Positions 52,982-61,897 of a stretch of 64,000 bases of DNA are shown here, in pieces. The stretch is taken from positions 1-64,000 of the forward strand of contig NZ_BMVY01000043.1 of the NCBI RefSeq assembly GCF_014650955.1, written 5' to 3'. Source of the stretch: Streptomyces tauricus. Lineage in GTDB: Bacteria > Actinomycetota > Actinomycetes > Streptomycetales > Streptomycetaceae. Each line of letters opens with the position of its first letter. Positions within the stretch are counted from its first letter, which is position 1. Under the pieces are notes generated by a model, which worked only from the letters and a program-made list of their open reading frames with translations, made no database searches and was not told the DNA's origin. The position numbers were made by a program, and so were the translations under genes.

Positions 52982-54113
52982 GCAGGCCCCGGGCGGTGTG
53001 CACGGCGGCCACGGTCCAGGCGGCGAGCAGCAGGGCGTACAGGGCGACGGCGATCCCGTCGTAGACGACGAGCCCGGTGTGCCGCGCGAGGCCCTCGGCG
53101 CCCGTCACACACGTACCGACCGGGAAGGTGAAGGCCCACCAGGTCATCGTGAAGCGCATGCCCCGGCGGTGGGCGCGCACCACCATCGCGCCGGCCAGCG
53201 CGAGCCAGAACAGCGCGAACCCCATCACCGGTACGCCGTAGAGCACCGCGAGGACGGCGAAGCCCTGCTCGTACGGGGCGGGCACCACCCCTTGCGCGGC
53301 GCCGGCGAACTTGTCGACGGCCGTCGTGGACTGCCCCAGCGGACCCAGCACCAGGAACAGGGCCGGGGTCAGGGCGAGCGGCAGCGGGCCGTCCGTGAGG
53401 AGCCGGGCGAAGATCATCGGCAGCATCACCAGCGTGGCCAGCAGACTGAGGCCGAACATCGCGAAGCAGGCGAGCAGCAGGGTCGCGCGGGGCGCGCCGG
53501 CCGGCAGATGCGGTACGAGCAGCGGGCCGAGGGCCGCGGACACCATCGGGGCGACCACGGGGAGCAGCCATACGGGACTGACCTGGGACGGGATCCGGGA
53601 GGCGGCGTCCGTCCGGGGGCGCACGACCATCAGGTAGGGGACGGCCACGGCCACCGTCAGCCCGGTCAGGGTGCCGGCGGTGAACAGGACGGCGTCCAGG
53701 GCGACCGCCGCCGGGGTGCCGATCCAGTCGTGGCCGACGACGAGGGCGCCGCCGCCGACGGCCAGCAGGGCCATCGAGAGGCACCCGTAGAACGGTGCCG
53801 TCGCCGGGTCCATGAGCTGGGCCCTCGCCCGGCCCCCGTGATGGATCCAGTGCGCCGCCCGCGCGACGAGCAGGCCGACGAGCAGGACGAGGGAGAGCGC
53901 CCAGAACGCCGCGCAGACGGTACGCAGGCCGGGGGCGCCGAACGGGAGGCCGGCGCCGGCCGTGGCGATGATCGCGGTGCCCATGACGGGGGCGTACCAG
54001 TTGGGTCCGAGGTGGCGGACGGCGGTGGCGCGGGGGTGGGCGGTCCGGCGGATCTGTCCGGTACGAGCGGTGCGCCCTCTGAGGGTGGGAGGGCTGGGGA
54101 CGGCGGTGACCAT
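52908..54113 (-). CDS. TDT-family (TehA/SLAC1-like) membrane transporter
   Basis: A 401-residue protein with about ten hydrophobic spans and the LGPNWYAPVMGTAIIATAG start typical of the TDT (tellurite-resistance/dicarboxylate transporter, C4-dicarboxylate or sulfite efflux) family. The second half contains TRPxxGMRFTMTWWAFTFPVG. Start ATG at 54113. It is divergent from a LysR gene by 70 bp, its likely regulator, and tail-overlaps the binding-protein gene. Confidence 0.85.
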   Translation of the reverse strand: MVTAVPSPPTLRGRTARTGQIRRTAHPRATAVRHLGPNWYAPVMGTAIIATAGAGLPFGAPGLRTVCAAFWALSLVLLVGLLVARAAHWIHHGGRARAQLMDPATAPFYGCLSMALLAVGGGALVVGHDWIGTPAAVALDAVLFTAGTLTGLTVAVAVPYLMVVRPRTDAASRIPSQVSPVWLLPVVAPMVSAALGPLLVPHLPAGAPRATLLLACFAMFGLSLLATLVMLPMIFARLLTDGPLPLALTPALFLVLGPLGQSTTAVDKFAGAAQGVVPAPYEQGFAVLAVLYGVPVMGFALFWLALAGAMVVRAHRRGMRFTMTWWAFTFPVGTCVTGAEGLARHTGLVVYDGIAVALYALLLAAWTVAAVHTARGLLSGRLLAAPRPVPAGPAPTTARTR

Positions 54114-54170
54114 GACTCCACGGTGCTCCCCGGGCGGGGTGGCCACCAGGGAGTACCGGTCTATGGGGGC

Positions 54171-54185
54171 ATAAGGTGGGCTTAT
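54171..54185. promoter_or_regulatory. Palindrome overlapping the lysR start codon
   Basis: ATAAGGTGGGCTTAT is an inverted repeat (T-N11-A family) in the divergent gap; its last two bases are in the start codon of the LysR gene at 54184, so binding could block its translation or transcription. Confidence 0.55.
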
Positions 54186-55134
54186 GAGTTGGAGCGACGG
54201 TACGGACGACCAGCCGGTGCGCGCAGCGGGAGCGGCGCCGGGCGGGGGGCTGTCGCACCGGGTGCCCGAGCTGGGCGCGCTGGAACTGCTGCTCGCCGTG
54301 GCGCGGCTCGGCAGTCTGGGGCGGGCGGCGCGGGAACTCGGCATCACCCAGCCCGCCGCCAGCAGCCGGATCCGGTCCATGGAACGGCAACTGGGGGTCG
54401 GGCTGGTGGACCGTTCGCCCAGGGGGTCACGGCTCACCGACGCGGGGGCGCTGGTCACGGACTGGGCCCGGCGGGTGGTGGAGGCGGCGGAGGCGTTCGA
54501 CGCGGGGGCGCAGGCGCTGCGGGACCGGCGGGACTCGCGGCTGCGGGTGGCGGCGAGCATGACGATCGCCGAGTACCTGTTGCCGGGGTGGCTGATCGCC
54601 CTGCGCGGGCAGCGGCCGGACACGGCGGTGTCGCTGCTCGCCGGGAACTCCACGGTGGTGGCCGGGCGGGTGCTGTCGGGCGAGGCGGACCTGGGGTTCG
54701 TGGAGGGGGTGTCCGTGGCGGACGGACTCGACTCCGTGGTGATCGCCCACGACCGGCTGATCGTCGTCACCGCGCCCGGGCACGCGTGGGCGCGGCGGAG
54801 GCGGGCGCTCGACGCGGGGGAGTTGGCGGCCACGCCGCTGATCCTGCGGGAGGAGGGGTCGGGGACGCGGCAGGTGCTGGACGCGGCGCTCGGCGGGCTG
54901 GCCCGCCCGCTGATCGAGCTGTCGTCGACGACGGCGGTGAAGGCGTCCGCGGCGTCGGGGGCGGGGCCGGCGGTGCTGAGCGAACTGGCTCTCGGTGAGG
55001 AGCTCTCCGCGCGGCGGCTGGTGGAGATTCCGGTGGAGGGGGTGCGGTTGAGCCGGGACCTGCGCGCGGTGTGGCCGACGGGGCATCGTCCGGCGGGGCC
55101 GGCCCGCGACCTCCTGACCTTGACGCGGTCGTAG
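54184..55134 (+). CDS. LysR-family transcriptional regulator
   Basis: A 316-residue LysR protein: helix-turn-helix (LGSLGRAARELGITQPAASSRIR, about 42-64) and effector domain (about 110-310). Divergent from the TDT transporter gene, so it presumably controls it. ATG start at 54184, within an operator-like palindrome. N-terminal 27 residues precede the usual LysR start and could be untranslated if an internal start is used. Confidence 0.9.
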   Translation: MSWSDGTDDQPVRAAGAAPGGGLSHRVPELGALELLLAVARLGSLGRAARELGITQPAASSRIRSMERQLGVGLVDRSPRGSRLTDAGALVTDWARRVVEAAEAFDAGAQALRDRRDSRLRVAASMTIAEYLLPGWLIALRGQRPDTAVSLLAGNSTVVAGRVLSGEADLGFVEGVSVADGLDSVVIAHDRLIVVTAPGHAWARRRRALDAGELAATPLILREEGSGTRQVLDAALGGLARPLIELSSTTAVKASAASGAGPAVLSELALGEELSARRLVEIPVEGVRLSRDLRAVWPTGHRPAGPARDLLTLTRS

Positions 55135-55175
55135 GAACGGGCGGCGGACGACGGGCGGCGGACGACCCACGCCTT

Positions 55176-55416
55176 GCGCCGTTCCCCGCGCCCCTGGGGT
55201 GGCTCCGGCCGGGTTGCCGGCTGCGCAGTTCCCCGCGCCCCTGGGTGAGTGGGGCTTGCGGCGGGTTTGTCGGGTGCGGGTTCGCTGTGGTTGGTTGCGC
55301 AGTTCCCCGCGCCCCTGGGTGGGTGGGGGTGGGGGTTGGTTCGTGGGTTCGGGAGGGTGGTTGCGGCCTGCATACGGCCCGCGGCCCCGGCCCCCTAGGG
55401 GCGCGGGGAACGGCGC
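55176..55416. repeat. Four copies of dispersed GC-rich repeat
   Basis: GCGC(C/A)GTTCCCCGCGCCCC at 55176, 55223 and 55297 in one direction, and an inverted copy at 55398-55416. The rest of this 300-bp gap between lysR and the amidase gene shows no gene. Confidence 0.85.
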
Positions 55417-55434
55417 AAGCCCCCCGCCCCGCCG

Positions 55435-56184
55435 CTACGTGGGGTCCGAGCCCCGCCCCGAGGCGTAGGCGGTAGCCGTATGTACCAAGCCCTTCATCAC
55501 GCGTAGGTCCAGCGCCATCTCCGGGTGCCATTGGACGCCCAACGCCCAGCCGGGCCCGGGGAGTTCCAGCGCCTCCACCGTCCCGTCCTCCGCGAACGCG
55601 CTCGCCACCAGCCCCGTCCCCAGCCGCCCCACCGCCTGGTGGTGGTACGTCGGCACGGACGACTCCTCCGTGCCGACCAGCCCCGCGCACAGCGACCCCG
55701 GCACCGGCTTCACCACATGCCGTCCGAACACCCCCACCGCCTCGACATGCCCGTCGATGTGCTGCACGAGCGTCCCGCCGAGCGCGACGTTCAGCAGCTG
55801 CATCCCCCGGCAGATGCCGAGCAACGGCGTCCCGGACGCCAACGCCGCCTCGATCAGCGCGAGTTCCCAGCTGTCACGGGCCCGCGCCTGTGGCCCGCAG
55901 CGCGGGTCGCGCTCGGCCCCGTACCGCGCCGGATCCACGTCGGGACCGCCCGCGATCACCAGCCCGTCGAGCCGGGCCACGGCCCCGCCGGCGTACGCCG
56001 GTTCGTCCGGCGGCAGCATCGCGGCCACCCCGCCCGCCGCCTGGACCAGCCGCGGATAGCCGGCCGGCAACAGCGTGGCCTCCAGCTCCCACACCCCCCA
56101 CCGCGCCGTCTCCAGGTACGTACTCACTCCGATCAGCGGCCGGTCGGCCATCCCCACGCTCCCCACAGTCCCCGTGTGCCTCAC
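55435..56184 (-). CDS. Class I glutamine amidotransferase-like gamma-glutamyl hydrolase
   Basis: A 249-residue hydrolase of the PuuD type. Nucleophile C125 is in GICRGMQLLNVALGGTLVQHI and the His-Glu pair is in LGVQWHPEM. It would cleave gamma-glutamyl amides, releasing glutamate. The GTG at 56184 has GGAGAG upstream. It lies next to the GntR regulator and ligase genes; in S. coelicolor the corresponding gene accompanies glnA4. In the pathway inferred here it takes gamma-glutamylglycine, the final step of ethanolamine use. Confidence 0.88.
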   Translation of the reverse strand: MRHTGTVGSVGMADRPLIGVSTYLETARWGVWELEATLLPAGYPRLVQAAGGVAAMLPPDEPAYAGGAVARLDGLVIAGGPDVDPARYGAERDPRCGPQARARDSWELALIEAALASGTPLLGICRGMQLLNVALGGTLVQHIDGHVEAVGVFGRHVVKPVPGSLCAGLVGTEESSVPTYHHQAVGRLGTGLVASAFAEDGTVEALELPGPGWALGVQWHPEMALDLRVMKGLVHTATAYASGRGSDPT

Positions 56185-56278
56185 ATTCCTACTCTCCCTG
56201 TGCGCCGCCTGCTCCGCAAAGAATGCGAACCCATACCTTTGCGGCGGACGCAGGCGGACGCAGTCAGGCACGGGTCGG

Positions 56279-57025
56279 CTACGTCAAGAAGCCGCGCAGC
56301 AGTGCCGCCGTGCCCGCGCAGTGCTCCCGCATCGCCCCGCGTGCCCCCTCCGCGTCCCCGGCCAGCACCGCCTCGACCAGTGCCGCGTGCTGACGCTGCG
56401 AATGGTCGAGGTTGCGTACCAGGAGGGGGATGCAGTCGAGGAGGTCGTTCACGGTCGAGCGGACGGCCGCGTACTGGGCGGTGAGGGTCGGCGAGCCGCA
56501 CAGTTCGGCGAGGGTCAGGTGGAAGAGCGTGTCGAGACGCCGGTACTCCGCCAGCGGGGCGTCCTGCGTGCGGGCCAGCGCCTCACGCAGGGACCGGGCC
56601 CGCGCCCCGGAGAGGCCGTGCGCCGCGCACAGTTCCGCCGCCCCGACCTCCAGCACCTCACGGAAGCGCAGTACGTCCTCGATGTCGACCCCCTCGACGC
56701 GCCGCCGCAGTTCGGCCCCGTCCGTCGCCCCGGAACGGGCCCGCACGAAGGTGCCCCCGTACCGGCCGCGCCGGGACTCGACGAGCCCCTGGTCCTGCAG
56801 CACCTTCAGGACCTCGCGGAGCGTCACCCGGCTGATCCCGAGCCGCTGCGCCAACTCGCGCTCGGCGGGCAGCCGTTCGCCCGCGGGGACCAGGCCGAGC
56901 CGGACGACCTGGAGGATCTGCTCCAGTGCCTCCTCGAAGCCGTTGCCCGCGCGCACCGGCCGCAGCACCGGCGCCAGCCGGTCGTCGTGGCCGTGGCTGC
57001 GGCCGTGTGGATCAGAGTGCGACAT
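56279..57025 (-). CDS. GntR/FadR-family regulator (EpuRI-like)
   Basis: A 248-residue regulator: winged helix (about 20-95; ERELAQRLGISRVTLREVLKVL) and FCD/FadC ligand domain with conserved His residues. Its position between the amidase and the divergent glnA4-like gene matches EpuRI of S. coelicolor, which controls ethanolamine/polyamine-type genes. Start ATG at 57025 (MSHSDPHGR); the intergenic 57026-57142 would hold its operator, where I see AT-rich short repeats but no clear palindrome. Confidence 0.88.
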   Translation of the reverse strand: MSHSDPHGRSHGHDDRLAPVLRPVRAGNGFEEALEQILQVVRLGLVPAGERLPAERELAQRLGISRVTLREVLKVLQDQGLVESRRGRYGGTFVRARSGATDGAELRRRVEGVDIEDVLRFREVLEVGAAELCAAHGLSGARARSLREALARTQDAPLAEYRRLDTLFHLTLAELCGSPTLTAQYAAVRSTVNDLLDCIPLLVRNLDHSQRQHAALVEAVLAGDAEGARGAMREHCAGTAALLRGFLT

Positions 57026-57142
57026 CCGGCCGCGCCCCCTTCCCAAGCAATGGTTCTCGGCAATACCTTATGGCCATCGCCGATCATTGACGGCCCGGGA
57101 CGGCTGGGGACGGTTCCAGGCCGACCGAAGGAGGCCTTTTCC

Positions 57143-58543
57143 GTGGCAGACCGCACACCACCGCTCACCGTCGAGGAACTGCACGCCCTCGTCGCGAGCG
57201 GCGAGATCGACACGGTCGTCCTGGCCTTCCCGGACATGCAGGGCCGGCTCCAGGGCAAGCGGTTCGCCGCCCGCTTCTTCCTCGACGAGGTCCTGCGGCA
57301 CGGCACGGAGGGCTGCAACTACCTCCTCGCGGTCGACGCCGACATGAACACCGTCGAGGGCTACGCGATGTCGTCCTGGGAGCGTGGGTACGGCGACTTC
57401 GCCATGCGTCCGGACGTGAGCACGCTGCGCCGCGTCCCGTGGAACGACGGCACGGCGATGCTCGTCGCCGACCTCGCCTGGAACGACGGCTCTCCCGTGG
57501 TGGCCGCGCCCCGCCAGATCCTGCGGCGCCAGCTGGAGCGGCTCGCCGAGCACGGTTTCACCGCCCAGGTGGGCACCGAGCTGGAGTTCATCGTCTTCAA
57601 GGACACCTACGAGCACGCCTGGGACGCCAACTACCGCGGTCTGACGCCCGCCAACCAGTACAACATCGACTACTCCGTCCTCGGGACCGGGCGCATCGAG
57701 CCCCTGCTGCGGCGCATCCGCAACGAGATGGCGGCGGCCGGGCTGACCGTCGAGTCCGCCAAGGGCGAGTGCAACCCCGGGCAGCACGAGATCGTGTTCA
57801 AGTACGACGAGGCCCTGGTCACCTGCGACCAGCACGCCATCTACAAGACCGGGGCCAAGGAGATCGCCTCCCAGGAGGGCGTCTCGCTCACCTTCATGGC
57901 CAAGTACAACGAACGCGAGGGCAACTCCTGCCACATCCACCTCTCCCTCACCGACGCCGACGGCACCAACGTCATGGCCGGTGACGGTGACGGTGACGGC
58001 GATGGAGATGGCGGCGGTCACGGTCACGGTGGTATGTCGCGGGTGATGCGGTACTTCCTCGCCGGGCAGCTCGCCGCCCTGCGGGACTTCTCCCTCCTGT
58101 ACGCGCCCAACATCAACTCGTACAAGCGCTTCCAGCCCGGCTCGTTCGCGCCGACCGCCGTCGCCTGGGGTTACGACAACCGCACCTGCGCGCTGCGCGT
58201 GGTCGGCCACGGCCGCTCGATGCGCTTCGAGAACCGGCTCCCGGGCGGCGACGTCAACCCGCACCTCGCCGTCGCGGGACTCGTCGCGGCCGGCCTGTAC
58301 GGCATCGAGCACAAGCTGGAACTGCCCGAGGCGTGCACGGGGAACGCGTACACCGCCGACTACGCGCACGTGCCGACCACCCTGCGCGAGGCCGCCGAGG
58401 TCTGGGAGAACAGTCCCATCGCCCGGGCCGCCTTCGGTGACGAGGTGGTCGCCCACTACCGCAACATGGCGCGCGTCGAGCTGGACGCCTTCGACGCCGC
58501 GGTGACCGACTGGGAGCTGCGCCGCTCCTTCGAACGCATGTGA
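57143..58543 (+). CDS. Glutamine synthetase-like gamma-glutamylethanolamide synthetase (GlnA4-like)
   Basis: A 466-residue glutamine synthetase-fold ligase that in S. coelicolor (GlnA4) glutamylates ethanolamine with ATP and glutamate. ATP/metal motifs are recognisable: TELEFIVFKDTYEH, ECNPGQHEIVF, EGNSCHIHLSLTD, RFENRLPGGDVNPH. After LSLTDADGTNVMA there is an insert of about 18 residues (about 280-297), GDGDGDGDGDGGGHGHGG, encoded by hexameric repeats. It is absent from ordinary relatives and would face the solvent. The GTG at 57143 has AAGGAGG 9 bp upstream. First gene of glnA4-aldehyde dehydrogenase-SDR. Confidence 0.9.
   Translation: MADRTPPLTVEELHALVASGEIDTVVLAFPDMQGRLQGKRFAARFFLDEVLRHGTEGCNYLLAVDADMNTVEGYAMSSWERGYGDFAMRPDVSTLRRVPWNDGTAMLVADLAWNDGSPVVAAPRQILRRQLERLAEHGFTAQVGTELEFIVFKDTYEHAWDANYRGLTPANQYNIDYSVLGTGRIEPLLRRIRNEMAAAGLTVESAKGECNPGQHEIVFKYDEALVTCDQHAIYKTGAKEIASQEGVSLTFMAKYNEREGNSCHIHLSLTDADGTNVMAGDGDGDGDGDGGGHGHGGMSRVMRYFLAGQLAALRDFSLLYAPNINSYKRFQPGSFAPTAVAWGYDNRTCALRVVGHGRSMRFENRLPGGDVNPHLAVAGLVAAGLYGIEHKLELPEACTGNAYTADYAHVPTTLREAAEVWENSPIARAAFGDEVVAHYRNMARVELDAFDAAVTDWELRRSFERM
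57981..58033 (+). repeat. Hexameric repeat inside the GlnA4-like gene
   Basis: Three GTGACG units, degenerate copies (GCGATG, GAGATG, GCGGCG) and two GTCACG units, in frame. They encode the Gly-Asp/Gly-His insert and probably vary in length between strains without frameshift. Confidence 0.9.
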
Positions 58544-58554
58544 GAGGTCCTTCG

Positions 58555-59961
58555 TTGTCGCACACCCCCACCCGGTCCGCACAGCCCGACGGGCACGAGC
58601 TCCTCGTGCTCAACCCGGCCACCGAGGAAGTCGTCGCCACCGTCCCGGGGGCCGGCCCGGCGGACGTCGACGCGGCCGTCGTACGGGCCCGTGCGGCGCA
58701 GATCCGCTGGGCCGCCCTCGCGCCGGGCGAGCGGGCCCGGCTGCTGCGCCGGTTCGCCGTCGTCGTCGACGAACACCTCGAAGAACTCGCCCGGCTGGAG
58801 GTGCGGGAAGCCGGGCACACCCTCGGCAACGCCCGCTGGGAGGCGGGCAACGTCCGCGACCTGCTCGACTACGCGGCCGGGGGAGTGGAACGGCTTACCG
58901 GCCGCCAGATCCCGGTGGCTGGCGGCCTCGACATCACGATCCTCGAACCGCTGGGCGTGGTCGGCGTCATCGCGCCCTGGAACTTCCCCATGCCGATCGC
59001 GGCCTGGGGCACGGCCCCCGCGCTCGCCGCCGGGAACGCCGTCATCCTGAAACCGGCCGAGACGACCCCGCTGACGGCACTGCGACTGGCCGAACTCGCC
59101 CTGGAGGCAGGCCTTCCCGAGCATCTCTTCCAGGTCCTGCCCGGCGCCGGACCCGTCACGGGCGACGCGCTGGTCGAACACCCCGGCGTCGCGAAGATCG
59201 TCTTCACGGGGTCCACGACCGTGGGCAAGCAGGTGCTGGCCAAGGGAGCGGCCCTCGTCAAGCGCGTCACCCTCGAACTCGGCGGCAAGAGCCCCAACAT
59301 CGTCTTCGCCGACGCCGACATCGAGGCCGCCGCGGCGGCCACCCCGATGTCCTTCCTCGACAACTCCGGCCAGGACTGCTGCGCCCGCACCCGCATCCTC
59401 GTCCAGCGTTCGGCGTACGACCGTTTCCTCGAACTCCTCGTCCCCGCGATCGAGTCCGTGGTCGTCGGCGACCCGTCCGACGAGAAGACCGCCATGGGCC
59501 CGCTGATCTCCCGGGCCCAGCTGGAGCGGGTGCGCGGGTACGTCACCGACGACCTGCCGGGTATCAGGGGCACCGCCCCCGACGGGCCCGGGTTCTGGTT
59601 CCCGCCCACCGTTCTGACCGGAGTCGGGCCCCACGCGCGCGTGGCCGTCGAGGAGGTCTTCGGGCCGGTGGCCGTGGTCCTCCCCTTCGAGGACGAGGCC
59701 GACGCGATCCGGCTCGCCAACGCCACCGACTACGGCCTGGCCGGTTCCATCTGGACCCGGGACGTGGGCCGTGCCCTGCGCGTGTCGGGCGCGGTCCGCG
59801 CCGGGAACCTCTCCGTCAACTCCCACTCCAGCGTCCGCTACTGGACCCCCTTCGGCGGCTTCAAGCAGTCCGGCATCGGCCGCGAACTCGGCCCGGACGC
59901 GCTGGCCGCCTTCACCGAGACCAAGAACGTCTTCATCAGCACGGAGGGCCCCGCACAGTGA
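58555..59961 (+). CDS. NAD(P)-dependent aldehyde dehydrogenase
   Basis: A 468-residue aldehyde dehydrogenase. Catalytic Cys C275 is in NSGQDCCARTRI and general-base Glu E241 in TLELGGKSPN, with the Rossmann FTGSTTVGKQV motif. I prefer the TTG at 58555 (MSHTPTRSAQ) because GAGAGG lies 7 bp upstream; the GTG at 58540 overlaps the glnA4 stop. In the inferred pathway it oxidises the aldehyde from gamma-glutamylethanolamide to gamma-glutamylglycine. It is co-directional with the ligase and SDR genes. Confidence 0.92.
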   Translation: MSHTPTRSAQPDGHELLVLNPATEEVVATVPGAGPADVDAAVVRARAAQIRWAALAPGERARLLRRFAVVVDEHLEELARLEVREAGHTLGNARWEAGNVRDLLDYAAGGVERLTGRQIPVAGGLDITILEPLGVVGVIAPWNFPMPIAAWGTAPALAAGNAVILKPAETTPLTALRLAELALEAGLPEHLFQVLPGAGPVTGDALVEHPGVAKIVFTGSTTVGKQVLAKGAALVKRVTLELGGKSPNIVFADADIEAAAAATPMSFLDNSGQDCCARTRILVQRSAYDRFLELLVPAIESVVVGDPSDEKTAMGPLISRAQLERVRGYVTDDLPGIRGTAPDGPGFWFPPTVLTGVGPHARVAVEEVFGPVAVVLPFEDEADAIRLANATDYGLAGSIWTRDVGRALRVSGAVRAGNLSVNSHSSVRYWTPFGGFKQSGIGRELGPDALAAFTETKNVFISTEGPAQ

Positions 59962-60818
59962 CCTCAACGCCATCGACCTCGCCGACCTCGCCGATCTCGC
60001 CGGCCTCATCGACTTCGTCGACGGCGTCGGTCTCATCGCCCGACGCCGTCGTCTGCCGCCGTCTGGTCGGGCGTACGGCCGTCATCACGGGCGCCGGCAG
60101 CGGTATCGGCCTCGCCACCGCACGCCGGCTCGCCTCCGAGGGCGCCCACGTCGTCTGCGGCGATGTCGACGAGACGCGGGGCAAGGCCGCCGCCGAAGGG
60201 CTCGGCGGGATCTTCGTCAAGGTCGACGTCACCGACCCCGACCAGGTCGAGACGCTCTTCGAGGCCGCGTACGACACGTACGGATCCGTCGACATCGCCT
60301 TCAACAACGCGGGCATCTCACCGCCCGACGACGACTCGATCCTGGAGACGGGACTGGAGGCCTGGAAGCGCGTCCAGGAGGTCAACCTCACCTCCGTGTA
60401 CCTGTGCTGCAAGGCCGCGATCCCCTACATGCGGCGGCAGGGCAAGGGGTCGATCATCAACACCGCCTCCTTCGTGGCCCGGATGGGCGCCGCGACCTCG
60501 CAGATCTCGTACACCGCGTCCAAGGGCGGGGTGCTCGCCATGTCCCGTGAACTGGGCGTGCAGTTCGCCCGCGAGGGCATCCGGGTCAACGCCCTGTGCC
60601 CCGGCCCTGTCAACACCCCCCTCCTCCAGGAGCTGTTCGCCAAGGACCCGGAGCGGGCCGCGCGCCGCCTCGTGCACATCCCGCTCGGCCGGTTCGCGGA
60701 GGCGGACGAGATCGCCGCCGCGGTCGCCTTCCTCGCCAGCGACGACTCCTCGTTCGTGAACGCCACGGACTTCCTGGTGGACGGCGGGATCTCGGGCGCG
60801 TACGTCACACCGCTGTAG
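59958..60818 (+). CDS. Short-chain dehydrogenase/reductase
   Basis: A 286-residue SDR. Cofactor motif TGAGSGIGLATARR is near residue 44, NNAGISPP follows, and the catalytic triad Ser lies in INTASF, Tyr-x3-Lys in YTASK. The first 30 residues are a Ser/Thr/Pro repeat. GTGA overlap with the preceding stop. In the pathway it would oxidise the alcohol of gamma-glutamylethanolamide to the aldehyde, a step not assigned in the model I know. Substrate is inferred from position only. Confidence 0.88.
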   Translation: MTSTPSTSPTSPISPASSTSSTASVSSPDAVVCRRLVGRTAVITGAGSGIGLATARRLASEGAHVVCGDVDETRGKAAAEGLGGIFVKVDVTDPDQVETLFEAAYDTYGSVDIAFNNAGISPPDDDSILETGLEAWKRVQEVNLTSVYLCCKAAIPYMRRQGKGSIINTASFVARMGAATSQISYTASKGGVLAMSRELGVQFAREGIRVNALCPGPVNTPLLQELFAKDPERAARRLVHIPLGRFAEADEIAAAVAFLASDDSSFVNATDFLVDGGISGAYVTPL

Positions 60819-60909
60819 GGCCCGTCGGGACGACGCCGAGGGGCCCGTCGGGACACCGCTGCAGCGCCCGTCGGGAGGCCGGTGCAGGGCCCGTCGGGCG
60901 GAGGGCCCT
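60818..60909. repeat. Four-copy 23-bp tandem repeat
   Basis: GGGCCCGTCGGGA (and close variants) begins at 60818, 60841, 60864 and 60887, exactly 23 bp apart, with diverged second halves. It starts at the last base of the SDR stop codon and ends 22 bp before the TAGAGT hexamer of the next gene. Confidence 0.9.
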
Positions 60910-60942
60910 GTGCCTGTGCCGGGCGGCGCCTAGAGTGCCGGG

Positions 60943-61845
60943 ATGAGCATGACGACCCCGCCCGGCTGGTACCGGGACCCCTCCGCCCCGCACACGGAGC
61001 GCTGGTGGGACGGGACCGCCTGGACCGAGCACCGCCGCACCCCCGAGGCGCCGCAGCACCCTCCCCCGCGGGGGAGCGACGGCTCCGGACGGGCGAAGGC
61101 CGTCGCCCTCACCGCCGCGGCGGCCGTCCTCGTCGCCGCCATCGTCACCGGCGCCGTCGTCCTGAGCGAGGACGACGGGGACGGAGACCCCGGGGCGATC
61201 ACCGCGCCCACGGTCTCCGCCCCGGCGAGCCCGCCGCCCTCATCCTCGGAGTCCGCCCCGGAGCCGTCCGCCGATCCCGACCGCGTCGTGGACGAGCTGA
61301 ACGGCATCACCCTGCCGCTGCTCGACGGCTGGGCCAGACCCGAGAACGTGTCCGACACCGATGTGGTGATGACCACACCCGGGACGTACGACTGCCCGGG
61401 CGACGACGGCCTCTGCCGCCACGGCACGGTCCTGTCGCGCACGGTGACCGCGAACGACGAGAAGTCCACCGCGGCGCTCGCCCGGGAGGACATCTCCGAC
61501 GCGGCCGACCTGGCGTACGACCGCAACAAGGTCGACGAGCGGCCCTTCCACGGCATCACGTCCCACCGGCTGGTCGAGCAGGGCCCGGTCGCGGTCGCCG
61601 GGCGCACCGGGTACTTCGTGCGCTGGCGCGTCAGGACCGAGGCGGGGCCCGGCGGTTACGTCCAGTCCATGGCGTTCCCGTCCAGCGTCGGCTCGGAGTC
61701 GCTGGTCATGGTGCGGTACGTCTTCGACGCGGGCGCGGAGGGGCCGCCGCTCGCCGACATGGACCGGATCACCGAGGGGATCCGGCCGGTCGGCGACGAG
61801 GACACCAGCGGGGGCGTGGGCAGCGACATCGGCCCCACGCGGTAG
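60943..61845 (+). CDS. DUF2510-domain membrane protein
   Basis: A 300-residue protein. N-terminal PPGWYRDPSAPHTERWWDGTAWTEH is the DUF2510 signature, one membrane helix follows (about 52-73), then a Ser/Pro linker and an extracellular domain of about 190 residues with a Cys pair (TYDCPGDDGLCRHG). ATG at 60943 is 6 bp after TAGAGT, so a leaderless mRNA is likely. Function unknown. DUF2510 proteins occur widely in Streptomyces envelope genes. Confidence 0.85.
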   Translation: MSMTTPPGWYRDPSAPHTERWWDGTAWTEHRRTPEAPQHPPPRGSDGSGRAKAVALTAAAAVLVAAIVTGAVVLSEDDGDGDPGAITAPTVSAPASPPPSSSESAPEPSADPDRVVDELNGITLPLLDGWARPENVSDTDVVMTTPGTYDCPGDDGLCRHGTVLSRTVTANDEKSTAALAREDISDAADLAYDRNKVDERPFHGITSHRLVEQGPVAVAGRTGYFVRWRVRTEAGPGGYVQSMAFPSSVGSESLVMVRYVFDAGAEGPPLADMDRITEGIRPVGDEDTSGGVGSDIGPTR

Positions 61846-61897
61846 CCGACCGCCCGGGCCAGAGCCACCGGGCCAGGGCAGGGCCACCGGGCCAGGG

